From Phoma sp. XZ068 (Eukaryota; Ascomycota; Dothideomycetes; Pleosporales; Didymellaceae): DNA of 64,000 nt. The translations under genes and the position numbers were made by a program. The notes under the pieces were generated by a model. The model was not told where the DNA came from, searched no databases, and saw nothing but the letters and a program-made list of their open reading frames with translations. The stretch spans positions 1,116,001-1,180,000 of the forward strand of contig RBKR01000004.1 in assembly GCA_004835665.1 (NCBI GenBank), written 5' to 3'. Within the stretch, counting starts at the first letter, position 1. Every line of letters starts with the position of its first letter. Shown piece after piece: positions 1 through 9,156 of the stretch.

Positions 1-272
1 GCGTCAGAACCCCAATGGCCCAAGAGCCGGCGCTTGAGGTGGTCCACTGTCAATGGATCGCGCAAGAGAGGGTTTCTTCGCAAGTAAATCATGGCCAAAC
101 ACATGTACATCGAGGCATTAAAGTAGTCGGTCATAAGGCGCACTTCATCTTCAGTGAGCGGGGACTCGTTCACTGAAGACCTGGCAACACCGAATGGCGA
201 CAGACTCAGGTTCTCGACATCTTCAGTGAGCTTCTCGGGCTCGGGAGCCGCGGCTGTTATCATTGCGTCCAT
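1..272 (-). CDS. Phosphoketolase, N-terminal part (cut by window edge)
   Basis: About 90 N-terminal codons on the minus strand, beginning at the ATG at 272 and still open at base 1. The translation has the phosphoketolase N-terminal hallmark: an aromatic helix (DYFNASMYMCLAMIYL) followed by RRNPLLRDPL and then RRLLGHWGS. This matches the start of the XFP N-terminal domain of xylulose-5-phosphate/fructose-6-phosphate phosphoketolases. The family is thiamine-diphosphate dependent and splits ketose phosphates to acetyl phosphate plus an aldose phosphate; in fungi it is cytosolic. A second in-frame ATG lies at 263, but the first sits in a good context (A at -3). No intron is seen. The TPP-binding core lies outside the window, so only family membership can be called. 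Confidence 0.85.
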   Translation of the reverse strand, partial: MDAMITAAAPEPEKLTEDVENLSLSPFGVARSSVNESPLTEDEVRLMTDYFNASMYMCLAMIYLRRNPLLRDPLTVDHLKRRLLGHWGSD

Positions 273-1341
273 GTTTGCTGTTGCTGCTGGAGGCACGAAC
301 AGTCAAACGCGTATCTTTAAGTTCTATGTGGAGACGCGAATCGATGATGTAGTCGGCGGAAGAGGGCGGAAGAGTACAAGTTGTTGAGGAGCTTTAGGAA
401 GTTTTAAAGCTTCAATATGACGTACACAGTCAATTGAATGCTATGGTAAAGTCAAGGAGGACAAAGAGCTGTGTAACGGGCTGTCAGCTTTATTTGAGTA
501 CCGTAGGTGCCGGTTGCGACCGCTGAACACCAAGCAACGAAAAGCTCTCCTGATCCATTGTTCCAGCTGGACTATTGGCCATTAGGCGATTAAAACTTCG
601 CTCCTGCAAGTACATTTCATCATGAGGTGAGCCTTTCCATCGAATTGGAACTGTTTGCTGTTTGCGTGCCTTGCTGCGTCATGATAGCACGATGACCTGA
701 TGCATAAAAGCCGCCCCACCTTTACGCGCTAAGATCCCAGTCGAGCCTGGTCCGCGCTCTTGCGCTCCTTATTTGCGTCAATCAACACGAAAGATCCGAG
801 TCCCGAGTGCACCCTCTGAACATCTGCCCATGGCCTCATCGTGACTACAGCCCTAAGATTATCTGTCAAAAGTCCTCACCATCACGAGTCAGGACGGACG
901 GAGCTGAACTTTTTGAGATAATTGCCATCGAAACAAGCGCTCCTGAAAGCTGTGAGCCACAGTGACGTTTGCGTATGCGGCTGCCCCGCGCCTTAAATAT
1001 AGGCAGACCGAGTACCGAGCTGACGGAGCGATCGGCATAACCTGTCTGGAGCGGCTAAGAAGAAGTCTAGTCTTGTAAGCCGGACTCAATATCACCAAGT
1101 ACCAGAGCCACCGTGGAGTTGCATACCAAGCTGTTATAGTCTTCATGGGTCTATGTATGCAACCTGATCATGACCTCGTACATACGCCGGTGGTCACATT
1201 TTGAAAGAGCTATCTATTAGCTGGCCGGTTTCACCAGACTGACCATCGAGGTTTGCCAGCAAAGTCCTCCAGCTCTGTGTTCTGTGCATGCGTGAATCCT
1301 TCTGACTCGCTGACTAGGAGCGGACACAATATCAACTTAAC

Positions 1342-1416
1342 CATGCATACATTCTATGGTAGCATTATGGTACATGCATACATTCTATGGTAGCATTATG
1401 GTACATGCTACCATAG
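1342..1416. repeat. 31-bp perfect tandem repeat ending in a 12-bp hairpin
   Basis: Two identical 31-bp copies lie head to tail at 1342-1372 and 1373-1403. They are followed by an inverted copy of part of the unit: CTATGGTAGCAT at 1385-1396 pairs perfectly with ATGCTACCATAG at 1405-1416 across an 8-nt loop. No gene overlaps it. Its role is unknown. Confidence 0.9.
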
Positions 1417-2141
1417 GATGTAAGGACGTTAAAAACAAGCTCTCTTGTACGCTTAACAGTCTAGCGGGTTCCCATTAGTGGGTACGATGCAACCATTCTA
1501 GGTATTGCCACCTTCCGGTCAAGATGCAATGACCACGTATACTTCCCTTGAACCCGGTATCCGATATGCTCGAATACCTACTGGGGTCTTCAAACACTTC
1601 GCAACGACGGGCAGGTCGGTCCTTTGATCTATATCGCCATGTGTATCGACCGTGGTGTTTGTCACCTCACCTGTAATGCACTTCAACTCATGACCTCCAC
1701 AATGACCATCACAATAGCCAGCACAAACTATGATCTTTTGGTCTGACGGACAGCGATTATAAGGAAAGATATGCGTTGCTCTGTAGTGGCATTATCCTAG
1801 CATCCTCTGTAGCCGCTGTAAGCAGACAGCTAGTGGGAATGTTAGGAATACTATCTGCCAAGATAGCCTGCAAAGTTGCCAATCAGGTCCATGGTACGGT
1901 ATAACAACCGTAGCAGAATCTGTGCTTACAGTCGTAGATCCCGGTACGGTGGAAATGGACCCGCAATCAGACCCGGTGGACCGTCAAACCGGGAAGATCG
2001 ATTTACAGGATTGAAGGCTCAGGTGGGATAGACTCTCCACTGGGCTTGTGCATTAAATGAAAGAGTCCTCACTCAGTCGGTTCTGCCCTCCAGCAGTACT
2101 CGGCATTACTTTGAGACACCAGGAATATCAGATCTCTCCTG

Positions 2142-2167
2142 CCCCCCCCCCCCCCCGGGGGGGGGGG
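2142..2167. repeat. C15-G11 self-complementary homopolymer block
   Basis: Fifteen C are followed directly by eleven G, giving an 11-bp stem with no loop sequence of its own. It could be a real poly(dC)/poly(dG) tract or a sequencing or assembly artefact at a join. No gene crosses it. Confidence 0.9.
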
Positions 2168-2660
2168 CGGTTTGTTAGTTAACAGTTCGTTACTTCATCC
2201 GTTACAATACTCTCAAATGTCAATTTGTGAACTTATTGCCGACGAATCTGTTGACAAAACAGCCTCGGAGTTGACAGCGTTGTCAATCCTACCCTCCATA
2301 ATCAAGATCCGGAGCCCTTCGAATCACATGTAACGATTGAAATCTCTTTGTTTCAAAGCTACAAGTTGAAATGTAGGAGATAGTAAAAGCATGTGAACGT
2401 CGCGATATGGCCGTGGTGTTTTAGGGTGTATCACGTGTATTGCTTACATTGTGAGATGCATAAACATGGTACTACCCCGCACAGGGTCTTAAACTATCTC
2501 TAGGCAGGCATCTACTGCCACTACAGGTGGCGAAAATCTTAGAACCTACTAAGTACGCATGGGTATGAGTCACATACCATTGGTCTCTATTTTAATGGCC
2601 TCGAGTGGGCTAACAGGCCATATCGGAGTTTCTCCAAACGTTCATGTACCTGAAAACACC

Positions 2661-3038
2661 ATGACAATCAAGTTTCAATCTGTTGTACCTATTCTCCGCA
2701 TATTCGATGTTTCGAAAGCCGAAGAGTTTTATGAAGGATTTCTTGGATTCTCGGTGGACTGGGATCATCGATTCGATGCCAACTTTCCATTATATCGACA
2801 AATCTCTAGAGGGGGACTCATTTTGCATCTGAGTGAACACCACGGGGATGGAAGCCCTGGGGCGCATATACGGGTGATGATGGACGGGGTCAGCGAATAT
2901 CATCGAGAACTTAGCTCCAAGGATTATCGATACATGAAACCTGGTCTCGAAGGACCCGCGACTGATAGTCACGAGATAAGCGTTACCGACCCATTTGGAA
3001 ACCAGATCTTGTTTTGCCAAGACAAGAAGAAGGAATGA
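2661..3038 (+). CDS. VOC/glyoxalase superfamily protein (bleomycin-resistance-like)
   Basis: A single-exon protein of 125 aa. The open frame extends upstream, but the ATG at 2661 is preferred because its context is good (ACACC before ATG) and the protein then starts in the first beta strand (TIKFQSVVPILRIFDV). It shows the one-domain VOC pattern: a helix with EEFYEGFLGF, a strand with LILHLSEHHGDGSPGA, and the C-terminal strand DPFGNQILF. The SEHHGDG segment resembles bacterial bleomycin-resistance-type proteins. Members bind a metal or a hydrophobic small molecule as dimers; the actual ligand cannot be told. It lies 770 bp upstream of the amidohydrolase and may or may not belong to the neighbouring cluster. 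The compact single domain leaves horizontal origin possible but unproven. Confidence 0.75.
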   Translation: MTIKFQSVVPILRIFDVSKAEEFYEGFLGFSVDWDHRFDANFPLYRQISRGGLILHLSEHHGDGSPGAHIRVMMDGVSEYHRELSSKDYRYMKPGLEGPATDSHEISVTDPFGNQILFCQDKKKE

Positions 3039-3808
3039 AGATTTATCTTCATCACCTCGCGGCGCTAAGCTCGATTGTTAACTCACTTCAATATCGACAG
3101 ATCGAATACTGGCCAACAGGAGAATGCATGTCATCCAGCTTAATGTATCACAGTTTTCAGCCACTTCTCATCGCATGGACAGTTTTATGAACGACGATCT
3201 TTACAGGTGTAGCTGTTTGATTATGCCGTTGTTTCGCGTAGTTCTTTATGATTGCGGAATGTTTTGGAACATGCGGCTTCGTCCTTAGAAGGCAGACCTA
3301 GGTAGATCTGCAGTAAACGTCCATGCGGCAGCAAACCCCCATGAAACCCCACATTTCCTTTTTGGATATGGTAACTACATGCCTATACCTTGTAATTGAC
3401 TATCCTCCAGCACCGCTTTCATATTTGATACCTGAAAGCAAGATTACAATGATCTTTTGAGCTCTCCAGGGCATCCTTGACCTGGAAGATTGCGGATAGT
3501 CCCAAGTTCGGACCGGATTTACGCATGATCTCTTTATCCGCTTCAGTAGACGGAGGTCGGATGCATAACTCTTTCCGTGTATGAGTAATTGAATCCGTTT
3601 GCTTTAAGAAATAGGAAGCAAATGTGAACGGCCAGCCTGTCATATTCTTGATGTTTGTCAAAGGGCTGAACTGTATGACCCTTTATCATTCCCGAAAAAC
3701 TCACCGCTGCAAGCAGTGTCAGTCGTATAAATCCAGCCTTTCAGCTCTCTTCCTCAGCAGAGACACAACCAAGTAACACACACCAGCAGCCCGCCAACAG
3801 CAACGACA
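3039..3808. other. Intergenic region, promoter of the amidohydrolase
   Basis: No gene recognised. The last 90 bp hold a TATA-like element (3726-3732) and a C/A-rich leader just before the ATG at 3809. Confidence 0.55.
3726..3732 (+). promoter_or_regulatory. TATA-like element of the amidohydrolase gene
   Basis: TATAAAT about 80 nt upstream of the ATG at 3809, followed by a pyrimidine-rich then CA-rich leader typical of fungal promoters. The role is inferred from position. Confidence 0.5.
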
Positions 3809-5465
3809 ATGTCACAGAACTCGAAAGCCAGTGGTGAAAGCGTCGCCTATATCAACGCCTCCGTCTATACCGTCAATACTTCGAAACCGTGGGCATCCGC
3901 TTTCACTGTGTCACATGATGGCTTCTTCACGAACGTTGGAACCACGGAGGAAATCTTATCTACAACAAAACGGGATCATCTAGTCATTATTAATCTAAAA
4001 GGTCAATTCACAATGCCGGGCATTCACGATGCACACATGCACCTCTTGTTCTCTGGTCTGCTCCTTAAGTCAAATGCGTCTACCGATCTGGATGCTACCC
4101 ACCTAAACATCGCCGAGAAAGTCAAACATGGGAGTTGCGCCTGCGAGTACATGAATGTGTATCAAGACTGGGTCCTGGCGAGCTCTTACATCAGTGAAGG
4201 CTTTCCTGATCGCATCCCAGACCGCAAGTACCTTGACAAACTCTTCCCTGATCAACCGGTTGTTGTATCTGGAGGTGCAGTACACGCGAAGCTGTTGAAC
4301 ACAGCTGCCTTGATACAGGCTGGGTATGATCCTGAGGGCGAGCCAGATGTACACGGTGGAAAAATGTACCGCAGAGCTGATGGCAGCCTCACTGGTGAGC
4401 TTGTAGACAACGCGGTGGCGAAAGCTGCACTTTCTATTCCAGCTCCTAGCCGCACGCATGTTAAGCGTGCATTGAAGCATGCCATGCGACTTGCTCACCA
4501 GGCTGGTGTGACGAGCACACAAGAAGCAAGCTCCAACACTATTTTGCTAAAAGTTCTGAACGAGATGGAACAGGAAGGTTCGTTGCAGTTAGACATTTTC
4601 GCGCACATTGTGCACGAGAATGAGTGGCTTGCTTCTGAGAGCAAAGAAAGCCTACAGAAACGGATGGACGTCGCCGATCAATATGCGAATAAGCATATCG
4701 ATACGCGTTTTGTAAAGATCATGATGGATGGTGTGCCTCTTCCACCATTCTGCACACATTCGAAATTGAACGCACAAGGCGAGATCGACCATTGCAAGAT
4801 CATACCAGAGAACGTTGCAGACGCTATTGCCAAGTACGACAAAAAAGGAATAACAGTAAAAATTCATTGCGGAGGAGACGGCGCGACAAGGCATGCACTC
4901 AACGCAATCGAAGCAGCCAGGAAAAGCAACCCTGGTGGTCCAAGGCATGAAATTGCGCACAATTCAGGCGTTCACGACGGTAAGAAACACATGAATCCAA
5001 CCGATATGAACCAGTAATCTAATACTTCGGGCAGACGACCTCAAGCGATACGTTCTTCTCAACGTCACTGCAGAGATGTCGCCTGCTTTTTTCTTCGTTC
5101 ATCCGGTTACAGCCGAAATTGCGGATTGGAAATTCACTGAGACCATGGATGCCGGTGCTCTTATGACGATGGGCACAGATTGGGGTGCTGATATATATGA
5201 TCCGTGTCTTTTCCAATATATGGCAAAGATTGTTGACGTAGTAGGACGAGGCGATAAAGAGGCTGGCGGGGCGGCTATAATCCGTATGATGACAATCAAC
5301 GGGGCCATGGCTGTGAACAGAGAAAAAGACATGGGCAGCATAGAAGTAGGGAAGAAGGCAAACTTCATCGTGGTGAGTCAAGATCTCAGCAAAGGCGATT
5401 TTGAGGGTGCAAAGGTATTGCGGACGTATTTCGAGGGTGAGAAGGTTTGGGATGCCAACGAGTGA
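3809..5465 (+). CDS. YtcJ-like amidohydrolase, two exons
   Basis: Exons 3809-4979 and 5035-5465 are joined across a 55-nt intron (GTAAGA donor, CTAAT branch, GCAG acceptor), giving 533 aa. The join restores the family text around the intron (HNSGVHD then DLKRYVLLNVTAEMSP), so the gene is intact rather than frameshifted. The metal-binding HxH lies at residues 76-78 in GIHDAHMHL. Other family features are IHCGGDGATRHAL, RHEIAH and the C-terminal MGTDWGA with the metal-binding Asp. The C-terminal strand (GKKANFIVVSQD) closes the composite barrel fold. YtcJ-type enzymes hydrolyse amide or imide C-N bonds in diverse, mostly unknown substrates. The amidase gene follows 330 bp downstream in the same direction, which suggests hydrolytic steps of one pathway. 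No signal peptide is evident, so it is probably cytosolic. Confidence 0.85.
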
Positions 5466-5795
5466 TTTTCTCCCTGGTGTTCGCATGTTAGAATGTAACA
5501 GACGCGCAGAATCGATTCATTTGCTCTTTATACGTTTGCATATTTACGTCCAACTTCTTCAGCCTCGGAAAGTAGTGTGCGGTCTCCAGTTCGGCGATCG
5601 ATTGGCTCATCAACGCACCATCCGGATTCGGATCTTTTGCACCCGAGCTTTCCGAGGTCAGAGTACTCCATCGAAAACCGGTGTTTAAATGTGCCATCCA
5701 AGCTTACAAAGCAGGAGCCGATGGTATGAGGCCAATAAAACGCACAGATTGGACGCATCTTCGAACGCTGCATCGTACCTGGCAACTTTGTGAAC
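5466..5795. other. Spacer between amidohydrolase and amidase
   Basis: 330 bp without a supported gene. It contains the 3' end of one gene and the promoter of the next; no clear TATA element is seen. Confidence 0.5.
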
Positions 5796-7463
5796 ATGGA
5801 GTTATCGACAATCGAAATTCCGTCATGGCAGCAGAAGGCGGAAGATAAACGAAAGCGGATCCTATCACAAGTCCCTCCAAAGTTTTTGCATTCAGAACTC
5901 ACCTATACACGGGACGATCCATCTTCAGTCCAAAATGTACCTGCAAGATACCTTTCATCGTCGGAACTGGAAATTACGGAACTAGACGCCCACATTTTAG
6001 TCTCCGAAATAGCACATAAAAAGTACACAGCAGTCGAGGTACTTGATGCTTTCACCCACCGTGCTGCCATCGCCCATCAGCTGTTGAATTGCTGTCTCGA
6101 CATCTCCTATCATGCTTCACTAGCGCGCGCTAAAGAGCTCGATCACCATTTTGAAACAACTGGGAAGACAGTTGGAACTCTCCACGGACTTCCCGTTTCC
6201 GTTAAAGATCAGTGTCGTCTGATTGGTACCGAGACGACTTGTGGATTTGCTTACCCAGTTGGACATCTGGACAGAGAAGATGCGGTCATCGTCGAGTTAC
6301 TGCAAAATGCCGGAGCGGTTGTGTTCGCGAAGACCAACCTGTCGATGGGTTGCATGTGGGGCGAATCGATGAATAACGTTCTTCCGGATCGCACATGCAA
6401 CCCCTTCAACCGGACGTTCTCGTCTGGTGGCTCGAGCGGAGGTGAAGGCTCCCTTGTCGGATTTCGAGGCAGCCCACTAGGCATTGGGACTGACCTTGGA
6501 GGCTCTATCAGGAGTCCATCTGCATATCAGGGCCTTTATGGTTTGAGGCCAACTAGCGGGCGCATACCATACTACCGTTTGCTCAACTCCATGGAAGGCC
6601 AACAAACTATTTTGTCAGTGGTAGGACCGATGGCGACGAGTATTGAGGCAGTCGAGCTCTTCACCAGGACCATCGTGCAGAGCCAGCCGTACCTCCATGA
6701 TCCCGGATGCATCCCACTTCCTTGGAACCAGTTAGCCCTTGACTCCATTACGCTCGGCAGAAAGCTACGCATTGGCATCTTCGAGTGGGATCAAGTGTGC
6801 TTTCCTCAGCCACCGATTCGAAACGCATTGAAGAAAGCAACTACAACCCTTCAAGCGGCGGGTCACGAGGTTATACCTTGGAAGGTCGATACCACCCGTG
6901 CAGTCGAGTTGATTTTGCGTGTTTTTCGGTCAGACGCTGCTGGCGATATTTATCGAAAATGCGCTTTAGCTGGAGAGCCACCAATGACGACTGCCTGCGA
7001 GCGAGACGGCCCACCGATCAGCCTTCTAGAAGATCGTGATCTAGCCATGGAAGTGCTCGACTTCAAGGCAGCAATGCTGAAGCAGTGGAATGACGCCGAG
7101 CTGGATGCTTACATCTCGCCAGTTAATCCTGCAGTCGCACCACGTCATGGTGATTACAGTAAGGTTCGCTACTTCGCATACACTGCTATTGCCAATGTGC
7201 TAGACTACCCAGCATGTACTTTGCCAGTGGGGTTTGTTGATCCTAATGTGGACCTGGCTGACGAACTGGACTTGATCAAGGATGCGGCTGGACATGTGTT
7301 ACCTGAGCCTACGTGCGAGCGAGATGAGACCATTCGGAGAAAGTACAATCCGGACGCTTACGCAGGCATGCCTGTCACAATTCAGGTTGTGGGAAGAAGA
7401 TTTGAGGATGAGAAGGTCATTGGCATCGTGAAGATGCTGTCCAATCTTCTGAATGCAAAATGA
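5796..7463 (+). CDS. Amidase, amidase-signature family (acetamidase/general amidase type)
   Basis: A single-exon enzyme of 555 aa starting at the ATG at 5796; the frame extends upstream only to a GTG. The Ser-cisSer-Lys triad is complete: Lys137 in PVSVKDQ, Ser213 in the Gly/Ser-rich signature GGSSGGEG, and the nucleophile Ser237 in GTDLGGSIRSP. Length and layout fit fungal acetamidases and general amidases, which hydrolyse small amides to the acid plus ammonia in the cytosol. The family also includes pathway enzymes such as the nicotinate-pathway amidase of Aspergillus, so the substrate cannot be assigned. It follows the amidohydrolase on the same strand and converges with the OYE gene (156 bp between stop codons). 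Confidence 0.9.
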   Translation: MELSTIEIPSWQQKAEDKRKRILSQVPPKFLHSELTYTRDDPSSVQNVPARYLSSSELEITELDAHILVSEIAHKKYTAVEVLDAFTHRAAIAHQLLNCCLDISYHASLARAKELDHHFETTGKTVGTLHGLPVSVKDQCRLIGTETTCGFAYPVGHLDREDAVIVELLQNAGAVVFAKTNLSMGCMWGESMNNVLPDRTCNPFNRTFSSGGSSGGEGSLVGFRGSPLGIGTDLGGSIRSPSAYQGLYGLRPTSGRIPYYRLLNSMEGQQTILSVVGPMATSIEAVELFTRTIVQSQPYLHDPGCIPLPWNQLALDSITLGRKLRIGIFEWDQVCFPQPPIRNALKKATTTLQAAGHEVIPWKVDTTRAVELILRVFRSDAAGDIYRKCALAGEPPMTTACERDGPPISLLEDRDLAMEVLDFKAAMLKQWNDAELDAYISPVNPAVAPRHGDYSKVRYFAYTAIANVLDYPACTLPVGFVDPNVDLADELDLIKDAAGHVLPEPTCERDETIRRKYNPDAYAGMPVTIQVVGRRFEDEKVIGIVKMLSNLLNAK

Positions 7464-7619
7464 GGAACAATTGTATCCCAAACTTTGCAAGTAGACGTAG
7501 TTTAGATACAACACTGACAGCCTCACAAAGTGTGCATGTGAGACACACATGTCCGGCTTCTGAAATGAATATATCTGCAGGCAGCAACTTATCGTGTGAA
7601 TATCATCCTACCAAATTCT

Positions 7620-8858
7620 CTATTTTCCACACTTGCCGCGCCCACCAAACCCCCAACCAATTTGGTTCGCCATTTTGACATTTACACCCAGTTCCTTCGC
7701 ATAAGCATAGACCAGCCCTGGGTTCTCTTGAAACCATCTCCCACACATGATGACATCCACACCATCATTCAGGTATCCTTCTGCCAGAGCAGCGGTCTTG
7801 ATACCACCAACAGATGATACGATTGCTCGATCTTTTATGGCCTTTTTGATTTCTTGTGCAAATGGCACTTGGTAACCTGGGCCTGATTTGATACTGGTCG
7901 ATTGCTTAGGGTGAATGCCTCCAGATGAAACATCGATGAAGTCAATTCCGCGATCAACCAGAAGGGGTGCAATTTTGCAGCTATCAGCCACGGTCCAGCT
8001 CTCAGGGAACTCATCTTTCATGTTATCGAACCAATCTGTCGCACTCAATCGGACAAACAGTGGCATTGTGTCAGGGATAGTCGCCCTGACAAGATCAGTG
8101 ATCTCGAGAAGCAATTTTGCCCTGTTCTCCCAGGTTCCACCGTACGCATCGGTTCTTCGATTGCTTAGGGGGCTGAGAAATTGGTGGATAAGATAGCCAT
8201 GGGCGGCGTGTATCTCAATGACATCAAAACCTGCCTTCATAGCTCTCTTCACCGCTTCCACGAACGAAGTCTTGAATTCTTCAATTTGCTGTAGGCTCAT
8301 CGCTTTCGGTGTGCAATGATGCTCATTGAAGGGGATTGCTGAAGGCGCATATACTTCTTCTGGCCAACCACCAACATCGGCTACAGCCACGGCATCCTTA
8401 TGCAGCCAAGGTGCAACAGTGCTAGCCTTTCTTCCGGCATGGCCAAGCTGTATGGCAATCTTTTGTCCCTGAGAATGAGCAAAGTTGACAATCCTTCTGA
8501 GTGGTTCAATTTGATCATCTTCCCATAGTCCGACATCCTGAGGCGTAATTCGACCTTCCTTTTGCACTGCAGTGGCCTCGACGATGGCAAGACCCGGCCC
8601 TCGTTGAATTATGCCTCCAAGATGAGTAAGGTGCCAGTCGGTGGCGTATCCATTCTGTGCTGAGTATTGACAGAGTGGAGCAAGGAATAAACGGTTTTGG
8701 AAGGTAACACCACGGATGGTCAATGGAGTGAAGAGCTTCGGCTGTCGCCTGTCCGGCGATTGTACTGCCACAAAGGTTCCAGAGGGGGGTTCTTGAGCTG
8801 GAGTATAGTAGGGTGCGCCTGGTGCGGTAGGATTATCGATCAAAGTAGAGGAAGACAT
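7620..8858 (-). CDS. Old Yellow Enzyme family NAD(P)H:flavin oxidoreductase
   Basis: A 412-aa single-exon FMN enzyme. The ATG at 8858 is preferred over the longer frame because the protein then opens with a normal short leader (MSSSTLIDN). Family features in order: FQNRLFLAPLCQYSA, with the Cys typical of the YqjM-like (class III) branch; QLGHAGRK; the substrate-binding His pair in EIHAAHGYLIHQFLSP; the NRRTDAYGG loop; and the FMN phosphate region GGIKTAALAEG then IMCGRWFQENP. These enzymes reduce activated C=C bonds of enones, maleimides and related rings with NAD(P)H. Co-direction with the E1, E2, regulator and acyl-CoA dehydrogenase genes suggests a ring- or alkene-reduction step in the same pathway. 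The aspergilli use an OYE-type enzyme (HxnT) in nicotinate catabolism, a useful analogy only. Confidence 0.9.
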   Translation of the reverse strand: MSSSTLIDNPTAPGAPYYTPAQEPPSGTFVAVQSPDRRQPKLFTPLTIRGVTFQNRLFLAPLCQYSAQNGYATDWHLTHLGGIIQRGPGLAIVEATAVQKEGRITPQDVGLWEDDQIEPLRRIVNFAHSQGQKIAIQLGHAGRKASTVAPWLHKDAVAVADVGGWPEEVYAPSAIPFNEHHCTPKAMSLQQIEEFKTSFVEAVKRAMKAGFDVIEIHAAHGYLIHQFLSPLSNRRTDAYGGTWENRAKLLLEITDLVRATIPDTMPLFVRLSATDWFDNMKDEFPESWTVADSCKIAPLLVDRGIDFIDVSSGGIHPKQSTSIKSGPGYQVPFAQEIKKAIKDRAIVSSVGGIKTAALAEGYLNDGVDVIMCGRWFQENPGLVYAYAKELGVNVKMANQIGWGFGGRGKCGK

Positions 8859-9156
8859 TATTGACCACTGAAAATATGTTGCTTCGAAAAGACTATGACT
8901 TGTGTAATGAATCAAATCTCATGGCGGTACTTTTGAACTCCCTAAAAAGCGCGCCCGCCACACCACTACCGCCTTTCGGCTGTAACAACATGTTTGTCAG
9001 CTAAAATCTGCTCTCATTGAAGTTAAAACTACTCTTGGAGCACTATGTCTGCATAAGAGTGTTGATTGGCTTGAGATCTAGGTAGCGCCGGGCTGCCATC
9101 CGAGTCCCGAAATGCTTCAAATCAAATCTCCGAGGGCTTTCGGCACCTGTTGGAAT

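Larger units (their letters stand above)
273..2660. other. Gene-free stretch of 2.4 kb with repeats
   Basis: No coding region supported by a family motif or by joinable exons on either strand. The short ORFs here (for example minus strand 889-1146) have no recognisable sequence. The stretch holds the 31-bp tandem repeat with hairpin at 1342-1416 and the C/G block at 2142-2167, both listed separately. Confidence 0.6.

Noticed and set aside
3809..5465. Amidohydrolase gene seemed broken by a stop at 5017
   Set aside because: A 55-nt intron with proper donor, branch and acceptor restores the frame and the conserved sequence, so it is not a pseudogene.
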